A stretch of 47,507 nucleotides of DNA from Clostridia bacterium (lineage in GTDB: Bacteria > Bacillota > TC1 > UBA5767), in NCBI GenBank assembly GCA_030625965.1, contig DAOUPV010000010.1, positions 1 through 47,507 on the forward strand. Reading direction: 5' to 3'. Each line of letters begins with the position of its first letter. Positions within the stretch are counted from its first letter, which is position 1. This document shows positions 1 through 8,509 of this stretch, piece by piece. Made by a program: the position numbers and the translations under genes. The notes beneath the pieces were generated by a model. That model was not told the origin of the DNA. It was given only the letters and a program-made list of their open reading frames with translations, and did no database searches.

Positions 1-1
1 C

Positions 2-361
2 TTTGACTTGAAGAACATCATCTCCGGCATGGGCACCTGCCCCATCGCACCGCCGATCCGCGACGAAGTAAAAGCCATGGACCGTGTAAACACCGCGCTC
101 CTTTACGGCGTGACCGTACGCTACACCGTGGACTGCAAGGATGAGGAAATCTTAGAGATTCTGGAATCACTGCCCTTTAACGCCTCCAAACGCTTCGGTG
201 AAGATTTCATCGATATTTTTGAAGAAGGCGAACGTGATTTCTATATTGTGGACAAGGACATCCATACGGTAGCCCGTTACGAGTTCACCAATATTGCCAC
301 CGGCAACAGCTTCGCAGCCGGTGAATTACGCGAAGATAAGCTGCAAAAATCCTTATTCTAG
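2..361 (+). CDS. mch: Methenyltetrahydromethanopterin cyclohydrolase homologue, C-terminal part
   Basis: The gene enters from the left edge, so only about the last 119 residues are visible. Mch reversibly hydrolyses the methenyl bridge of methenyl-tetrahydromethanopterin to the formyl form. The visible part lines up end to end, from memory, with the C-terminus of methylotroph Mch: FDLxxI, GMGTCPIAPP, AMDRVNTALLYG, a VD strand, an LPxxxS segment, an IF...DFY turn, and a closing TGxSFxxGxL...SF. The family is classic in methanogens and C1-oxidising Proteobacteria, so a Firmicute copy is unusual. The stop lies 37 bp before an FAD oxidoreductase on the same strand. Family membership is strong; whether the substrate is a methanopterin, a folate or another cyclic amidine is unknown. 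Confidence 0.85.
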   Translation, partial: FDLKNIISGMGTCPIAPPIRDEVKAMDRVNTALLYGVTVRYTVDCKDEEILEILESLPFNASKRFGEDFIDIFEEGERDFYIVDKDIHTVARYEFTNIATGNSFAAGELREDKLQKSLF

Positions 362-398
362 ATGTCTGACACGAGCTTGTGCAAAAGGAGCTGATAAC

Positions 399-1553
399 AT
401 GTCTCAAAGCTACGACTATCTCATTATCGGCGCGGGAATTCTCGGAACGTCTCTCAGCGCGGAATTGGCTGGTCGCAACAAAAGTGTCCTAATTCTCGAC
501 CAGCACGGTGTTGCTGGCGGAGCTTCCGGAGGCAACTTGGGTCAGATTTCCCTGATGGACCGCTTCGAGGACTGGCATCTGGATTTGGCGCTTGAGTCGA
601 GTGAGTATTATGCGGAACTGGGTAAGCGCCATCCCATAGGTTACAGACAACATGGCGGATCCATACTGCTGATGAACGACACGCAGATTGCGAGGGCGGA
701 AGAAGTGAAGCGCCTGCAAAATCTACGTGGCCTTTCCATGGAGATCCTTTCGCCTCAGGAAGCGCGCAGTTTGGAACCGAACCTCAAGAAGAATGGGCTG
801 GCGGCCATGGCGTATTGCAAACAGGAAGGCTGTCTGGATCCCTTGGCGCTGACCTTTTACATGTCAGATCTGGCTGTGGCCCGTGGAGCAACCATACAGA
901 CAGGTGAGCGGGTGCTAAGCTTATCAATGTCAGGCAGGGAGATAGGGCGGGTAGTAAGCGACAAAGGCACGTACCGCGCTAAGATCATCATCAACTGTGC
1001 GGGAGGCTGGTCTAGCAACGTTGCGGCCATGGTGGGGGAAGAACTTCCCATCCGCTCCCATAAGGGTACGGCGTTCGTAACCCAACCTATGCCTCCGATG
1101 TTGAGGACCACACTGGTCGGTGGGGGATTCCTGATGGAAGATACCGGAGAGGGTGCACCCGACTACCGGGTAGGCACGGCCATATGCCAACATGAAAATG
1201 GTAGCATCATCATTGGGCAAGCGACCGAAGCGGCGAACGTAGACGAACGGAGCTTGGGACGACGTGGACTCAGTGAGACGGCAAAAAACATTTTGAGTTA
1301 TTTTCCCGTTTTGGAGGGTGCGGATATCATCCGGGCCTGGGCACTATCTACCTCATATTCGGCAGACGGAAAACCGGTGTTGGGTTACAGCCCCAAGGCG
1401 GACAACCTGTTTACTGTGGCAGGATTCAAAGGTGCTTTCACAACGGCACCGGCCGTCGCCAGACGGGCAGCAGCCATGCTACTTTCGGGCGAGACCTTCG
1501 TCCATGAGATTGAACCAGATGGAAGGGAGCTATGTAAAGAACAATGCGGATAG
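399..1553 (+). CDS. FAD-dependent oxidoreductase, glycine/D-amino acid oxidase (DAO) family
   Basis: The 384-residue protein opens with a Rossmann dinucleotide-binding motif (YLIIGAGILGTSL, near residues 8-20) and an acidic strand end (LILDQ). It ends with the family's GFKGAFTTAPAVAR segment that closes over the flavin. Such enzymes oxidise the C-N bond of an amino acid or secondary amine, and relatives include sarcosine and dimethylglycine oxidases. I chose ATG 399 because AAAAGGAG lies eight bases upstream; the reading frame itself is open further upstream inside mch. It overlaps the next gene by 10 bp, which implies translational coupling. In an anaerobe an electron acceptor other than oxygen is likely. 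The substrate cannot be read from the sequence. Confidence 0.8.
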   Translation: MSQSYDYLIIGAGILGTSLSAELAGRNKSVLILDQHGVAGGASGGNLGQISLMDRFEDWHLDLALESSEYYAELGKRHPIGYRQHGGSILLMNDTQIARAEEVKRLQNLRGLSMEILSPQEARSLEPNLKKNGLAAMAYCKQEGCLDPLALTFYMSDLAVARGATIQTGERVLSLSMSGREIGRVVSDKGTYRAKIIINCAGGWSSNVAAMVGEELPIRSHKGTAFVTQPMPPMLRTTLVGGGFLMEDTGEGAPDYRVGTAICQHENGSIIIGQATEAANVDERSLGRRGLSETAKNILSYFPVLEGADIIRAWALSTSYSADGKPVLGYSPKADNLFTVAGFKGAFTTAPAVARRAAAMLLSGETFVHEIEPDGRELCKEQCG

Positions 1554-2329
1554 ATATTCATGTACACGATACGGAACCCATAGAGCTATTGTTGTCTTCC
1601 ATGGAACGGAACGGTTTTGATCAGGCTTTTGTCTGTTCGTCGGCCGTAGCCAAGGGAGAGAAGGTACGTTCCCTGGCAGATGCCAAAGCGGTGCTGGGCA
1701 ATGTAGCTAGAGCCCAGACAGCGGAAGGAAGCAAACGTTCGGTCCAGGAAGTGAATCTGGCCTTGGCGGAGAAACTCACACCTTATGCGGGACGTTTGTT
1801 CGGTTTTGGCAAGGTGGATTTGTACGACCGGGAGATTGAAGCACAGATGCAGTCCATCGTGGATGCCGGTCTCTACGGGGTAGGCGAGATCATCGGTATC
1901 CATGAGCACGTGGATCTGTTAAGACCGGTGCTTAGCTTTTCACAGACGCAGGGGAGCTTTCCTGTATTCATCCATTGTGATTTCCCTGTGGAGAAAGAGG
2001 ACTTGCATGCCCTGTTCGACCTGATCGGAGAATACCCGGTAGCGCGGGTCATTGTGGGCCACTTGGGTGGCAACCATTGGATCGATGCGCTGGAGAGGGT
2101 AGCGGACTTGGACAATTGCATCATCGACATCTCTGAAGTAGTCAATTATGTGCCACTGTCTGTTGCCATCACGGAATATCCGGAGAAGATAGCATTCGGT
2201 TCGGATTTCCCCTGGGACCTGCAGGAAGTGAATCTGGCCAGACTGAACCAGATGGACCTGGACGATAAGACCAAGGGACATGTGCTGGGGCAGAACGTAC
2301 AACGATTTTTGGAGTGGAATCATGAATAA
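1544..2329 (+). CDS. Amidohydrolase-related TIM-barrel hydrolase (PF04909), first of a pair
   Basis: The 261-residue protein carries the metal-dependent amidohydrolase pattern: HxH at residues 6 and 8 on strand 1, His144 (FIHCDF), His173 (VGHLGGNHW) and a catalytic Asp at 221 (FGSDFPW). This is the short PF04909 type, whose members hydrolyse lactones or amides or decarboxylate aromatic acids (for example ACMSD). The start codon lies inside the end of the FAD oxidoreductase gene, and the stop overlaps the next gene's start, so three enzymes are probably translated in step. The substrate is unknown; a ring-opening or hydrolytic step on the same compound handled by the neighbours is an inference. 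Confidence 0.75.
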   Translation: MRIDIHVHDTEPIELLLSSMERNGFDQAFVCSSAVAKGEKVRSLADAKAVLGNVARAQTAEGSKRSVQEVNLALAEKLTPYAGRLFGFGKVDLYDREIEAQMQSIVDAGLYGVGEIIGIHEHVDLLRPVLSFSQTQGSFPVFIHCDFPVEKEDLHALFDLIGEYPVARVIVGHLGGNHWIDALERVADLDNCIIDISEVVNYVPLSVAITEYPEKIAFGSDFPWDLQEVNLARLNQMDLDDKTKGHVLGQNVQRFLEWNHE

Positions 2330-3161
2330 GATTGATATGCACGTACATCTGACACCACCTTGTATTGAGAAACGTTGCGAGGCGATCAATAAGACTGAAC
2401 CCTACTGGCAGATGCTGGCGGAGAGTCCCAAGAACAGTTTCACCGATGCTGAGGGGCTTATTCGTGAAATGGACCGGGTGGGCATCGACAAGTCTGTGGT
2501 TTTCGGATTCTCCTTTTTGGATCCAGGTCTTTGCCGTGAAGTTAATGACTATACCATCGAAGCCATAGGGAAATATCCTGATCGGCTGATCGGATTCATG
2601 TCCGTATCCCCGCAGGATCAGGAGCTGGAACGCGAGATTTCGCGCTGTCAGGACAGCGGACTCAAGGGTATCGGGGAGATGTTTCCAGACGGGCAGCATT
2701 GGGATATCACGGACAAGTTGCAGACCGCGCCGCTGATTGACCTTTGTGCGGAACGTGATCTTCCTGTCATGGTGCATACCAATGAACGGGTGGGCCACTA
2801 CTATCCCGGCAAAGTTTCGACGACGCCGTTAGAAGCATCAAGACTGGCGGAGCATCATCCGGATGCGACTTTCATTTTCGCCCACTGGGGTGGAGGACTT
2901 CCCTTTTATGAACTGATGAAGGAAATCCGGAATAACAATAGGAACGTCTATTACGACACAGCAGCGAGCATCTTTTTGTATGATAATTCCATTTTCCGGG
3001 TAGCCCGGGAATTGGGTGTGCTGGACCGCGTTCTGTTTGCCAGCGACTATCCTTTGGTGTCGCCGGAGCGCTACTTTGATTACATCGACCATAGCGGCTT
3101 GAACCAGGAAGAGCTGGAAGCCGTGTACTATAGCAACGCGCAACGATTATTGGGGGAGTAA
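2322..3161 (+). CDS. Amidohydrolase-related TIM-barrel hydrolase (PF04909), second of a pair
   Basis: The 279-residue protein has HxH at residues 7 and 9 (MHVHLTPP), His152 (VMVHTNER), His188 (FAHWGGG) and Asp242 (FASDYPLVSPERY), the PF04909 metal and catalytic set. It is clearly distinct from the preceding PF04909 protein, so this is not a recent duplication but two enzymes that may act on successive intermediates. ATG 2322 is preferred over the upstream open frame because its ATG overlaps the previous stop, the usual coupling arrangement. The protein is probably cytoplasmic, with no signal peptide. Its reaction (hydrolase or non-oxidative decarboxylase) cannot be decided by eye. Confidence 0.75.
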   Translation: MNKIDMHVHLTPPCIEKRCEAINKTEPYWQMLAESPKNSFTDAEGLIREMDRVGIDKSVVFGFSFLDPGLCREVNDYTIEAIGKYPDRLIGFMSVSPQDQELEREISRCQDSGLKGIGEMFPDGQHWDITDKLQTAPLIDLCAERDLPVMVHTNERVGHYYPGKVSTTPLEASRLAEHHPDATFIFAHWGGGLPFYELMKEIRNNNRNVYYDTAASIFLYDNSIFRVARELGVLDRVLFASDYPLVSPERYFDYIDHSGLNQEELEAVYYSNAQRLLGE

Positions 3162-3164
3162 ACT

Positions 3165-4508
3165 ATGATTTGGATACAAGATCTGGACTATCTGATTCAA
3201 GACGCGGAACGCATCCTCTGCGGTGCGGATCTTCTGATTGACGGGGAGCGGATTGTTGCGGTGGGTAAGGTGGATCCGGAAAGCGCCCGTGGCGCTACAG
3301 TAATTTCGGGAAAAGGCAAAATCGCCATGCCGGGCTTCGTAAACACTCATACACATCTTTACCAGAATATGCTGAAGGGAATGGGTGACATGCTAAGGCT
3401 GAAGCCCTGGTGCGAACAGGTCACATTTCCTTTTGCCAGCATAATCCACCAGGAGGAGCGGGAAACCGATGAGCCTCAGCTGGGTTACCATTGGGCAGCG
3501 CTGGGAGCCATGGAAATGGTACGTAGCGGCATCACCAGCTTCGTGGACATGGACATCGTGCAAGACGGCGTGCTTAGGGCCTGGCAGGATGTTGGTGTGC
3601 GGGGCAACCTGGCATTGCAGCTGGTAAACCGTTGGGTACCGAAGGAACTGATGGTACCGGACGAACAGAGGAAGGAAAAGGCGCTGGGTATCATCGAGCG
3701 TTGGCATAACCGAGGGAAACTGAGTGTTTCTATGGCGCCATCTACGCCGTTTGCCTGCACGCCGGAGTTCCTGCTGTGGATCGCCAAGACCGCCGAAGAA
3801 AAAGATCTCCAAATCTATATCCATATTTCGGAAACCAATTGGGAAGTGCAACAAGCCAAGGACGAGACGGGATTCACCCCTTTCGGTTATTTGGAAGATG
3901 TTGGCTTCTTCACGAAACCGGTTCACGCCGTACACTGTGTTTGCGTGGAACCGGGCGATATTGAAATCATGAAGAAAAGGGGGATTGATGTCATCTACAA
4001 TCCCAAGAGCAACGCCAAACTGGGTAGCGGCATCGCGCCCATTGAGACGTATCTCAAGAACAAGATACCCGTCGCTGTATCGACTGACGGGCCGGCCTCC
4101 AACGACATGTTGGATATGTTCGAAGAGATGCGATTCGGACAGTTGCTACAAAAGGCAGCCAATTGCGATCCCCTGGCGGTAAGCGTCAAGGAGATGTTCA
4201 ATATGGCGACCAAAGAGGGCGCCAGGATGATGGACATCGAGGCAGGTGTGCTTGAAGAAGGCAAACTGGCAGATGTAGTCTTATTGGACGACAGTGGGGT
4301 GCATATGCAGCCCATGAACGGTGTCCTGCAAACAGTATTCTATTGTGCCAAGTCCCAGGATGTAGACTGCGTAATTATCGGGGGGGAAGTAGTTCTGCAG
4401 GACAAGGCATTTGTAACAGTGGATGAAAAAAGCATAATCAATAAAGCGGTTGAACTGAGAAACCGGGCGAAACAGCATGTTGGCGAGAAACTTGATGCGG
4501 ACTTTTAA
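3165..4508 (+). CDS. COG0402 metal-dependent deaminase (SsnA/TrzN/pterin-guanine deaminase superfamily)
   Basis: At 447 residues this is a full-length amidohydrolase-superfamily deaminase. Visible ligands are HTH at residues 62-64 (PGFVNTHTHLYQ), His220 and Glu223 (IHISET), His257 (AVHCVC) and Asp308 (STDGPASND). An N-terminal and C-terminal beta-sandwich flanks the barrel. Family members remove an amino group from N-heterocycles such as guanine, 8-oxoguanine, S-adenosylhomocysteine, s-triazines and pterins. With mch and an AbgB-like hydrolase as neighbours, a pterin deaminase role is plausible but unproven. It follows the second PF04909 gene by 3 bp and precedes ecfT by 19 bp, so it sits inside the transporter operon. 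A second, divergent COG0402 protein is at 22501. Confidence 0.8.
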   Translation: MIWIQDLDYLIQDAERILCGADLLIDGERIVAVGKVDPESARGATVISGKGKIAMPGFVNTHTHLYQNMLKGMGDMLRLKPWCEQVTFPFASIIHQEERETDEPQLGYHWAALGAMEMVRSGITSFVDMDIVQDGVLRAWQDVGVRGNLALQLVNRWVPKELMVPDEQRKEKALGIIERWHNRGKLSVSMAPSTPFACTPEFLLWIAKTAEEKDLQIYIHISETNWEVQQAKDETGFTPFGYLEDVGFFTKPVHAVHCVCVEPGDIEIMKKRGIDVIYNPKSNAKLGSGIAPIETYLKNKIPVAVSTDGPASNDMLDMFEEMRFGQLLQKAANCDPLAVSVKEMFNMATKEGARMMDIEAGVLEEGKLADVVLLDDSGVHMQPMNGVLQTVFYCAKSQDVDCVIIGGEVVLQDKAFVTVDEKSIINKAVELRNRAKQHVGEKLDADF

Positions 4509-4527
4509 GGACTGAGAGGGGAAAAAA

Positions 4528-5349
4528 ATGAGTATCTTAGACTATCATTACGGTGATTCATACATACATCGGATGGATCCCAGAGTTAAAATGATTTTAT
4601 TGATATTATTAACCATTGTGGTATTTATGATCAGTAACTTCTACGTATTGTTGGCAATGTTTGCCCTGGTGATGTTGGTGTGGAAGACGGCGAATCTCCC
4701 ACTTAAGAATATCATCGGGTATATGAAGTTCTTACTCAGCTTGGTTGCTTTTCTGATTGTTCTGCAGGGATTGTTCTTCTCTTCAGGCAGCAATCCGATT
4801 ATCCTAGTGCATCCCATAATACCTGAATCGGTGCCCGTGATCGGTGGTCACGGAACGGTTTATCTGGATGGTATCCTATTCGGATTGATTCTGGGATTCC
4901 GCCTGCTGACTCTTGTATGCATCATGCCCATCTTTGTTATGACGACGACCATCGGTGAGACGGCGCTGGGTTTGGTTAAACTGGGAATGAATTATAAATA
5001 TGCTTATATGACCACTACCGCGCTAAATCTGATTCCTACCTTGCAAGACGAGGCCAGAGTGGTAATGGATGCTCAGAAAATGAGAGGATTCCAAGTCTTT
5101 GAAACAGGCAAGTTCATGGAGAAGATGAGAGCATATAGCACCTTGGTGGTGCCCTTGGTTGTCGGTGCTATGCGCCGGGCCCAATTGATGGGCGTGGCCA
5201 TGGAAGCCAGGGCTTTTGGTGTGAAAAAGACCAGGACTTACCGCGACGAGCTGAACATGAGAAAAATTGACCTGGCGGCCGGCGTTCTTGTTGCATTCAT
5301 ATGTGTCGGAATGGTTTATTTCAATGGCTTGTTGGGAGGTTGGTATTAA
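4528..5349 (+). CDS. ecfT: Energy-coupling factor transporter transmembrane protein EcfT
   Basis: The 273-residue membrane protein is the scaffold of an ECF vitamin transporter, linking the ATPases to an S component. It shows the EcfT N-terminus (HRMDPRVKM), several hydrophobic helices, and two cytoplasmic coupling motifs with the Ala-Arg-Gly-like pattern (AQKMRGFQV near residue 185 and MEARAFGVKKTR near 230) that contact the ATPases. It precedes the first ATPase with a one-base stop/start overlap (TAATG). The transported compound is set by the S component; two candidate S genes lie 3 kb downstream in the same direction. Confidence 0.92.
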   Translation: MSILDYHYGDSYIHRMDPRVKMILLILLTIVVFMISNFYVLLAMFALVMLVWKTANLPLKNIIGYMKFLLSLVAFLIVLQGLFFSSGSNPIILVHPIIPESVPVIGGHGTVYLDGILFGLILGFRLLTLVCIMPIFVMTTTIGETALGLVKLGMNYKYAYMTTTALNLIPTLQDEARVVMDAQKMRGFQVFETGKFMEKMRAYSTLVVPLVVGAMRRAQLMGVAMEARAFGVKKTRTYRDELNMRKIDLAAGVLVAFICVGMVYFNGLLGGWY

Positions 5350-6221
5350 TGGGAACGATTATTGAGGCAAAAGAGTTTAGCTATTGCTATCCCCGTAGGG
5401 ACAATCAGGTCCTGAAGGATCTGAATTTCTCCATAGAAGAAGGTGAATTCATCGCCATCATGGGCAGGAACGGAGCAGGTAAATCCACTTTGTGCCAGGC
5501 TTTGGACGGTGTAATTCCCCATCTGCACGGCGGTACGGTCTGGGGGGACATCATCGTGGATGGTCTGAACACCCAGGAAGTCGAAGTGGCCGATATGGCC
5601 CAGAAGATCGGAATCGTGCTGGAAGATCCTGAGGCTCAGCTGTTCACGACCCGCGTGGATGATGAGATGGCCTTCGGCATTGAAAATCTATGCCTGCCCA
5701 GAGAAGAAATCATTAAGCGAATCGCATGGGCGACCAAGGTCGTTCGTTTGGAAGGCTATTCGGACAGAGAACCCACCGCACTTTCCGGGGGGCAGAAACA
5801 ACGTTGCGCCATCGCGGCCACACTGGCCATGAAGCCCAAGATCATGGTGCTGGACGAACCTACGTCCCAACTGGATCCCATCGGCACCTATGAGGTGTTT
5901 GATGTCATCAAGAGCCTCAAAGAGGAGTACGGCATGACCATCTTGATCACTACCCACAAGAGTGAACATATCGCCCAATACGCGGATAGAATCATGGTGA
6001 TGGAAGAAGGTAAGATTGTGGCCTTCGATACGCCGCAGGTCATTTTCCGGGATGCCAGGCTGCTCTCACACGTAGCGGTACGTCCGCCCCAGGTGTCTTC
6101 CTTGGCGGGTTACTTGAACAGCAACGGGCAGAACATCAAAAGGGAGGACTTCCCGATTCTGGTCGAAGAGGCAGAAGAAATGATTCGCAGTCTGATGGGG
6201 GGTAAAAAAGATGGCCAATAA
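5349..6221 (+). CDS. ecfA: Energy-coupling factor transporter ATPase, first subunit
   Basis: The 290-residue ABC ATPase has Walker A at residues 39-47 (GRNGAGKST), the canonical signature LSGGQ at 146-150, Walker B with catalytic Glu170 (IMVLDE) and a switch His (ITTHKSEH). It would pair with the next gene product as a heterodimer energising EcfT. ATG 5349 overlaps the ecfT stop by one base; upstream codons in this frame lie inside ecfT and were discarded. The stop overlaps the second ATPase start by 11 bp. The ecfT-ecfA-ecfA order embedded among catabolic genes, rather than in the ribosomal operon, points to a dedicated transporter rather than the shared group II module. Confidence 0.92.
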   Translation: MGTIIEAKEFSYCYPRRDNQVLKDLNFSIEEGEFIAIMGRNGAGKSTLCQALDGVIPHLHGGTVWGDIIVDGLNTQEVEVADMAQKIGIVLEDPEAQLFTTRVDDEMAFGIENLCLPREEIIKRIAWATKVVRLEGYSDREPTALSGGQKQRCAIAATLAMKPKIMVLDEPTSQLDPIGTYEVFDVIKSLKEEYGMTILITTHKSEHIAQYADRIMVMEEGKIVAFDTPQVIFRDARLLSHVAVRPPQVSSLAGYLNSNGQNIKREDFPILVEEAEEMIRSLMGGKKDGQ

Positions 6222-7044
6222 GATTATTGAGGTAAAAAACCTGAATTATCGCTATATGGACAACGGACCACTTTGTGTGAACAACATCAATCTGGAAGTA
6301 GAAGAGGGGGATTTCATCGGTATCATCGGGCAGAACGGGGCGGGCAAATCCACTCTGATGAAGGCCCTGACCGGACTGTTGCGTCCCAGCGAGGGACAGA
6401 TTTTCATCAATGGTGAGGATATTGCGGATATACCGGTTTCGGTGATTTCCAATACTTTGGGATACGTTTTGCAAAATCCTGACCGACAGCTGTTTGCTGA
6501 GACGGTACGGGAAGAGCTGGCCTTCGGACCGACGAATCAGGGTGTTTCCGAGGAGGAAATCGAAAAACGCACAGACTATATTCTGGAGTCGGTTGGAATC
6601 TTACATCTGGCAGATGAGTATCCTCCAGCATTGTCAAAAGGTGACCGGGCCAAAGTGGTCATCGGTTCAGTGATGGCCATGGAGCCAAAGATCATCATCT
6701 TGGACGAACCCACGGGCGGTCAGGACTACATCGGACGCTACCAGATTATGGATATTGCCAAGAAATTCAGGGAAAAAGGCCATACAGTTGTGGTGGTAAC
6801 CCACGCCATGAGCCTGGTTGCAGAATACTGCAATCGTATCGTCGTATTGTGCAACGGAGAAATCCTGATGCAAGGAACCAGCAGAGAAGTATTTTCACAG
6901 CCCGAGAAATTACAGCAGACCTTTATCAGACCACCCCAGATTACCGAATTGGCCAATGCCATGAAGGAAGAACTGCACATCGAAGAAACGCTGCTTTGCG
7001 TGGAAGAGATGGGGGACAAGGTGCTGGAGCATATTGAAGCATAG
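6211..7044 (+). CDS. ecfA: Energy-coupling factor transporter ATPase, second subunit (variant signature)
   Basis: The 277-residue ABC ATPase has Walker A at residues 40-48 (GQNGAGKST), a Q-loop (LQNPDRQLF), Walker B with Glu166 (IIILDE) and a switch His (VVTHAMS). Its signature reads LSKGD at 141-145 instead of LSGGQ, which would make one of the two composite ATP sites of the heterodimer non-canonical. I recall this variant from other dedicated ECF systems, so it is probably functional asymmetry rather than decay. It overlaps the first ATPase gene and is followed by an AbgB-like hydrolase 27 bp downstream. Confidence 0.9.
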   Translation: MANKIIEVKNLNYRYMDNGPLCVNNINLEVEEGDFIGIIGQNGAGKSTLMKALTGLLRPSEGQIFINGEDIADIPVSVISNTLGYVLQNPDRQLFAETVREELAFGPTNQGVSEEEIEKRTDYILESVGILHLADEYPPALSKGDRAKVVIGSVMAMEPKIIILDEPTGGQDYIGRYQIMDIAKKFREKGHTVVVVTHAMSLVAEYCNRIVVLCNGEILMQGTSREVFSQPEKLQQTFIRPPQITELANAMKEELHIEETLLCVEEMGDKVLEHIEA

Positions 7045-7071
7045 GATGGCAATCAATAAGGAGCATGCATC

Positions 7072-8403
7072 GTGAAAAAAGCTCTTGAATTTATGGAAGA
7101 ATTAGAAAAAGATGTGGGCATGCTGGCGTCGGAGATCTGGAGTCATCCCGAACTGGGACTGGAAGAAACCTTCGCAGTAGCCTTATATGAAGAGTATTTC
7201 CAGAAGCAGGGATTCTGTGTCAGCAAGGTGGAGGAGCTGCCTACGGCGCTGATCGCCGAGTATGGCAGTGGTACCCCTGTATTGGGTGTGTTGGGCGAAT
7301 ATGACGCACTTCCAGGGCTCTGGCAGTCCGTTTCCAGTCGAGAAGATGGATCCGAGGGAAAACCAGGTCATGGTTGCGGACACAATCTGCTCGGTGCCGC
7401 TTCGGCGGTTGCCTGTGTAGCCATAAAGAAATACTTAGAGGAAAATCAGGTACCGGGCACCATTAGATTCTACGGTTGTCCGGCCGAAGAGCTGGGCAAG
7501 GGTAAGATCCAGATGGACGAACACGGACTGTTCAACGATCTGGACGCATGTTACACCTGGCATCCGGGGTCCTGGAACGCGGTGACGGGCAGCAAGCTCA
7601 GCGCCCTGATCAAGGCGGAGTTCTTTTTTACAGGTCGCAGCGCGCATGCAGGCGCCCATCCCGAACTGGGACGGAGCGCGTTGGACGCGGTCGAGCTGAT
7701 GAATGTAGGGGCCAACTATCTGCGTGAGCATATACCGCAAGGCGCCAAGCTGCATTATGTCATTACCAATGGCGGCCAGGCGGCCAATATCGTACCTGCA
7801 GAAGCGAGTGTCCAATACATGGTCCGCGCACCCCGCCAGGCGAGCGCCCATGACGTATATGAGCGGTTGTTGAAAGTAGCCAATGGGGCCGCCATGATGA
7901 CCGAGACCAGCGTGCAGGTCATCAAGGAAAAAGACAACTATGACACCTTGAACAACCAGGTCTTGGAAGACTTGACTGACGAGGTATACCGGGAATGCGG
8001 GGGGATAACCTTTAGCCGGGAAGAATGCGAACTGGCCAAAGCCCTGGTTGAATCGTTGCCGGCGGAGCATTATGCAAATGCAAGGAATGTATACAAGAGT
8101 CCGGAAGGAATCTATCTGGATGGAGAAGCCAGGGGTATCCTGGGGCGGGGGGGAAGCTTCGGTGCTTCTTCCGATGTGGGACAGGTGTCGTACCGGGTTC
8201 CGACGGTTCAATGCTCTGCTGCATGCTTTCCGTTGGGGGTTCCGCTGCATACTTGGCAGACGACGGCTAGTGCCGGTTCGGATTTCGGTATTCGTGGTGC
8301 CACCTACATGGCTAAGATCATCGCGCGCAGTCTGGAACGGTTGTTGGAGGACGATACGGGTATCTTACAAAAAGCGAGACAGGAATTTCTGGCAGAAAGA
8401 TAG
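7072..8403 (+). CDS. M20 metallopeptidase, AbgB-like p-aminobenzoyl-glutamate hydrolase
   Basis: The 443-residue M20 enzyme matches AbgB closely in recognisable stretches: LGEYDALPGL, GHGCGHNLLG (His100, Cys102, His104), FYGCPAEELGKGK (Glu139/Glu140), TWHPGSWNAV (His164), the dimerisation-domain motif GRSAHAGAHPELGRSALDAVELMNVG (split here over residues 190-216) and a C-terminal TASAGSDFG. AbgB with AbgA cleaves p-aminobenzoyl-glutamate, a folate breakdown product, to p-aminobenzoate and glutamate. No abgA partner is visible, so it may act alone or on another amide. The start is GTG 7072 with AAGGAG eight bases upstream. Its position between an ECF core and ECF S components suggests that it processes what the transporter imports. 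Confidence 0.82.
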   Translation: MKKALEFMEELEKDVGMLASEIWSHPELGLEETFAVALYEEYFQKQGFCVSKVEELPTALIAEYGSGTPVLGVLGEYDALPGLWQSVSSREDGSEGKPGHGCGHNLLGAASAVACVAIKKYLEENQVPGTIRFYGCPAEELGKGKIQMDEHGLFNDLDACYTWHPGSWNAVTGSKLSALIKAEFFFTGRSAHAGAHPELGRSALDAVELMNVGANYLREHIPQGAKLHYVITNGGQAANIVPAEASVQYMVRAPRQASAHDVYERLLKVANGAAMMTETSVQVIKEKDNYDTLNNQVLEDLTDEVYRECGGITFSREECELAKALVESLPAEHYANARNVYKSPEGIYLDGEARGILGRGGSFGASSDVGQVSYRVPTVQCSAACFPLGVPLHTWQTTASAGSDFGIRGATYMAKIIARSLERLLEDDTGILQKARQEFLAER

Positions 8404-8444
8404 GTTATGAAATCTGCTAAGAAAATGAAATAGAGGCCGTTTAT

Positions 8445-8468
8445 GTTTCGAGAGCGCCAGCTTGAAAC
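8445..8468 (+). promoter_or_regulatory. Leader hairpin with AGCGCCAG loop before S component copy 1
   Basis: GTTTCGAG and CTTGAAAC form an 8-bp stem (one G-T pair) around the 8-base loop AGCGCCAG, extendable by an A-T and T-A pair. A perfect outer pairing, AAAATGAA at 8422-8429 with TTCATTTT at 8471-8478, could enclose it with a one-sided internal loop. It ends about 25 bases before the ribosome binding site. The same loop and a stem preserved by substitutions occur before copy 2, which supports a structured RNA. I cannot assign it to a known riboswitch class. Confidence 0.5.
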
Positions 8469-8509
8469 ATTTCATTTTGTTTTTTGGTTTTATAGGAGAG
8501 GTGACTATT

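Noticed and set aside
7435-8250. 271-residue open frame on the reverse strand opposite the AbgB-like gene
   Set aside because: The forward frame matches M20 peptidases residue by residue; the reverse product is unrecognisable.
8445-8468. Leader hairpin as a THF riboswitch
   Set aside because: The loop and overall architecture do not fit the folate-riboswitch consensus as I know it; left as an unassigned structured leader.
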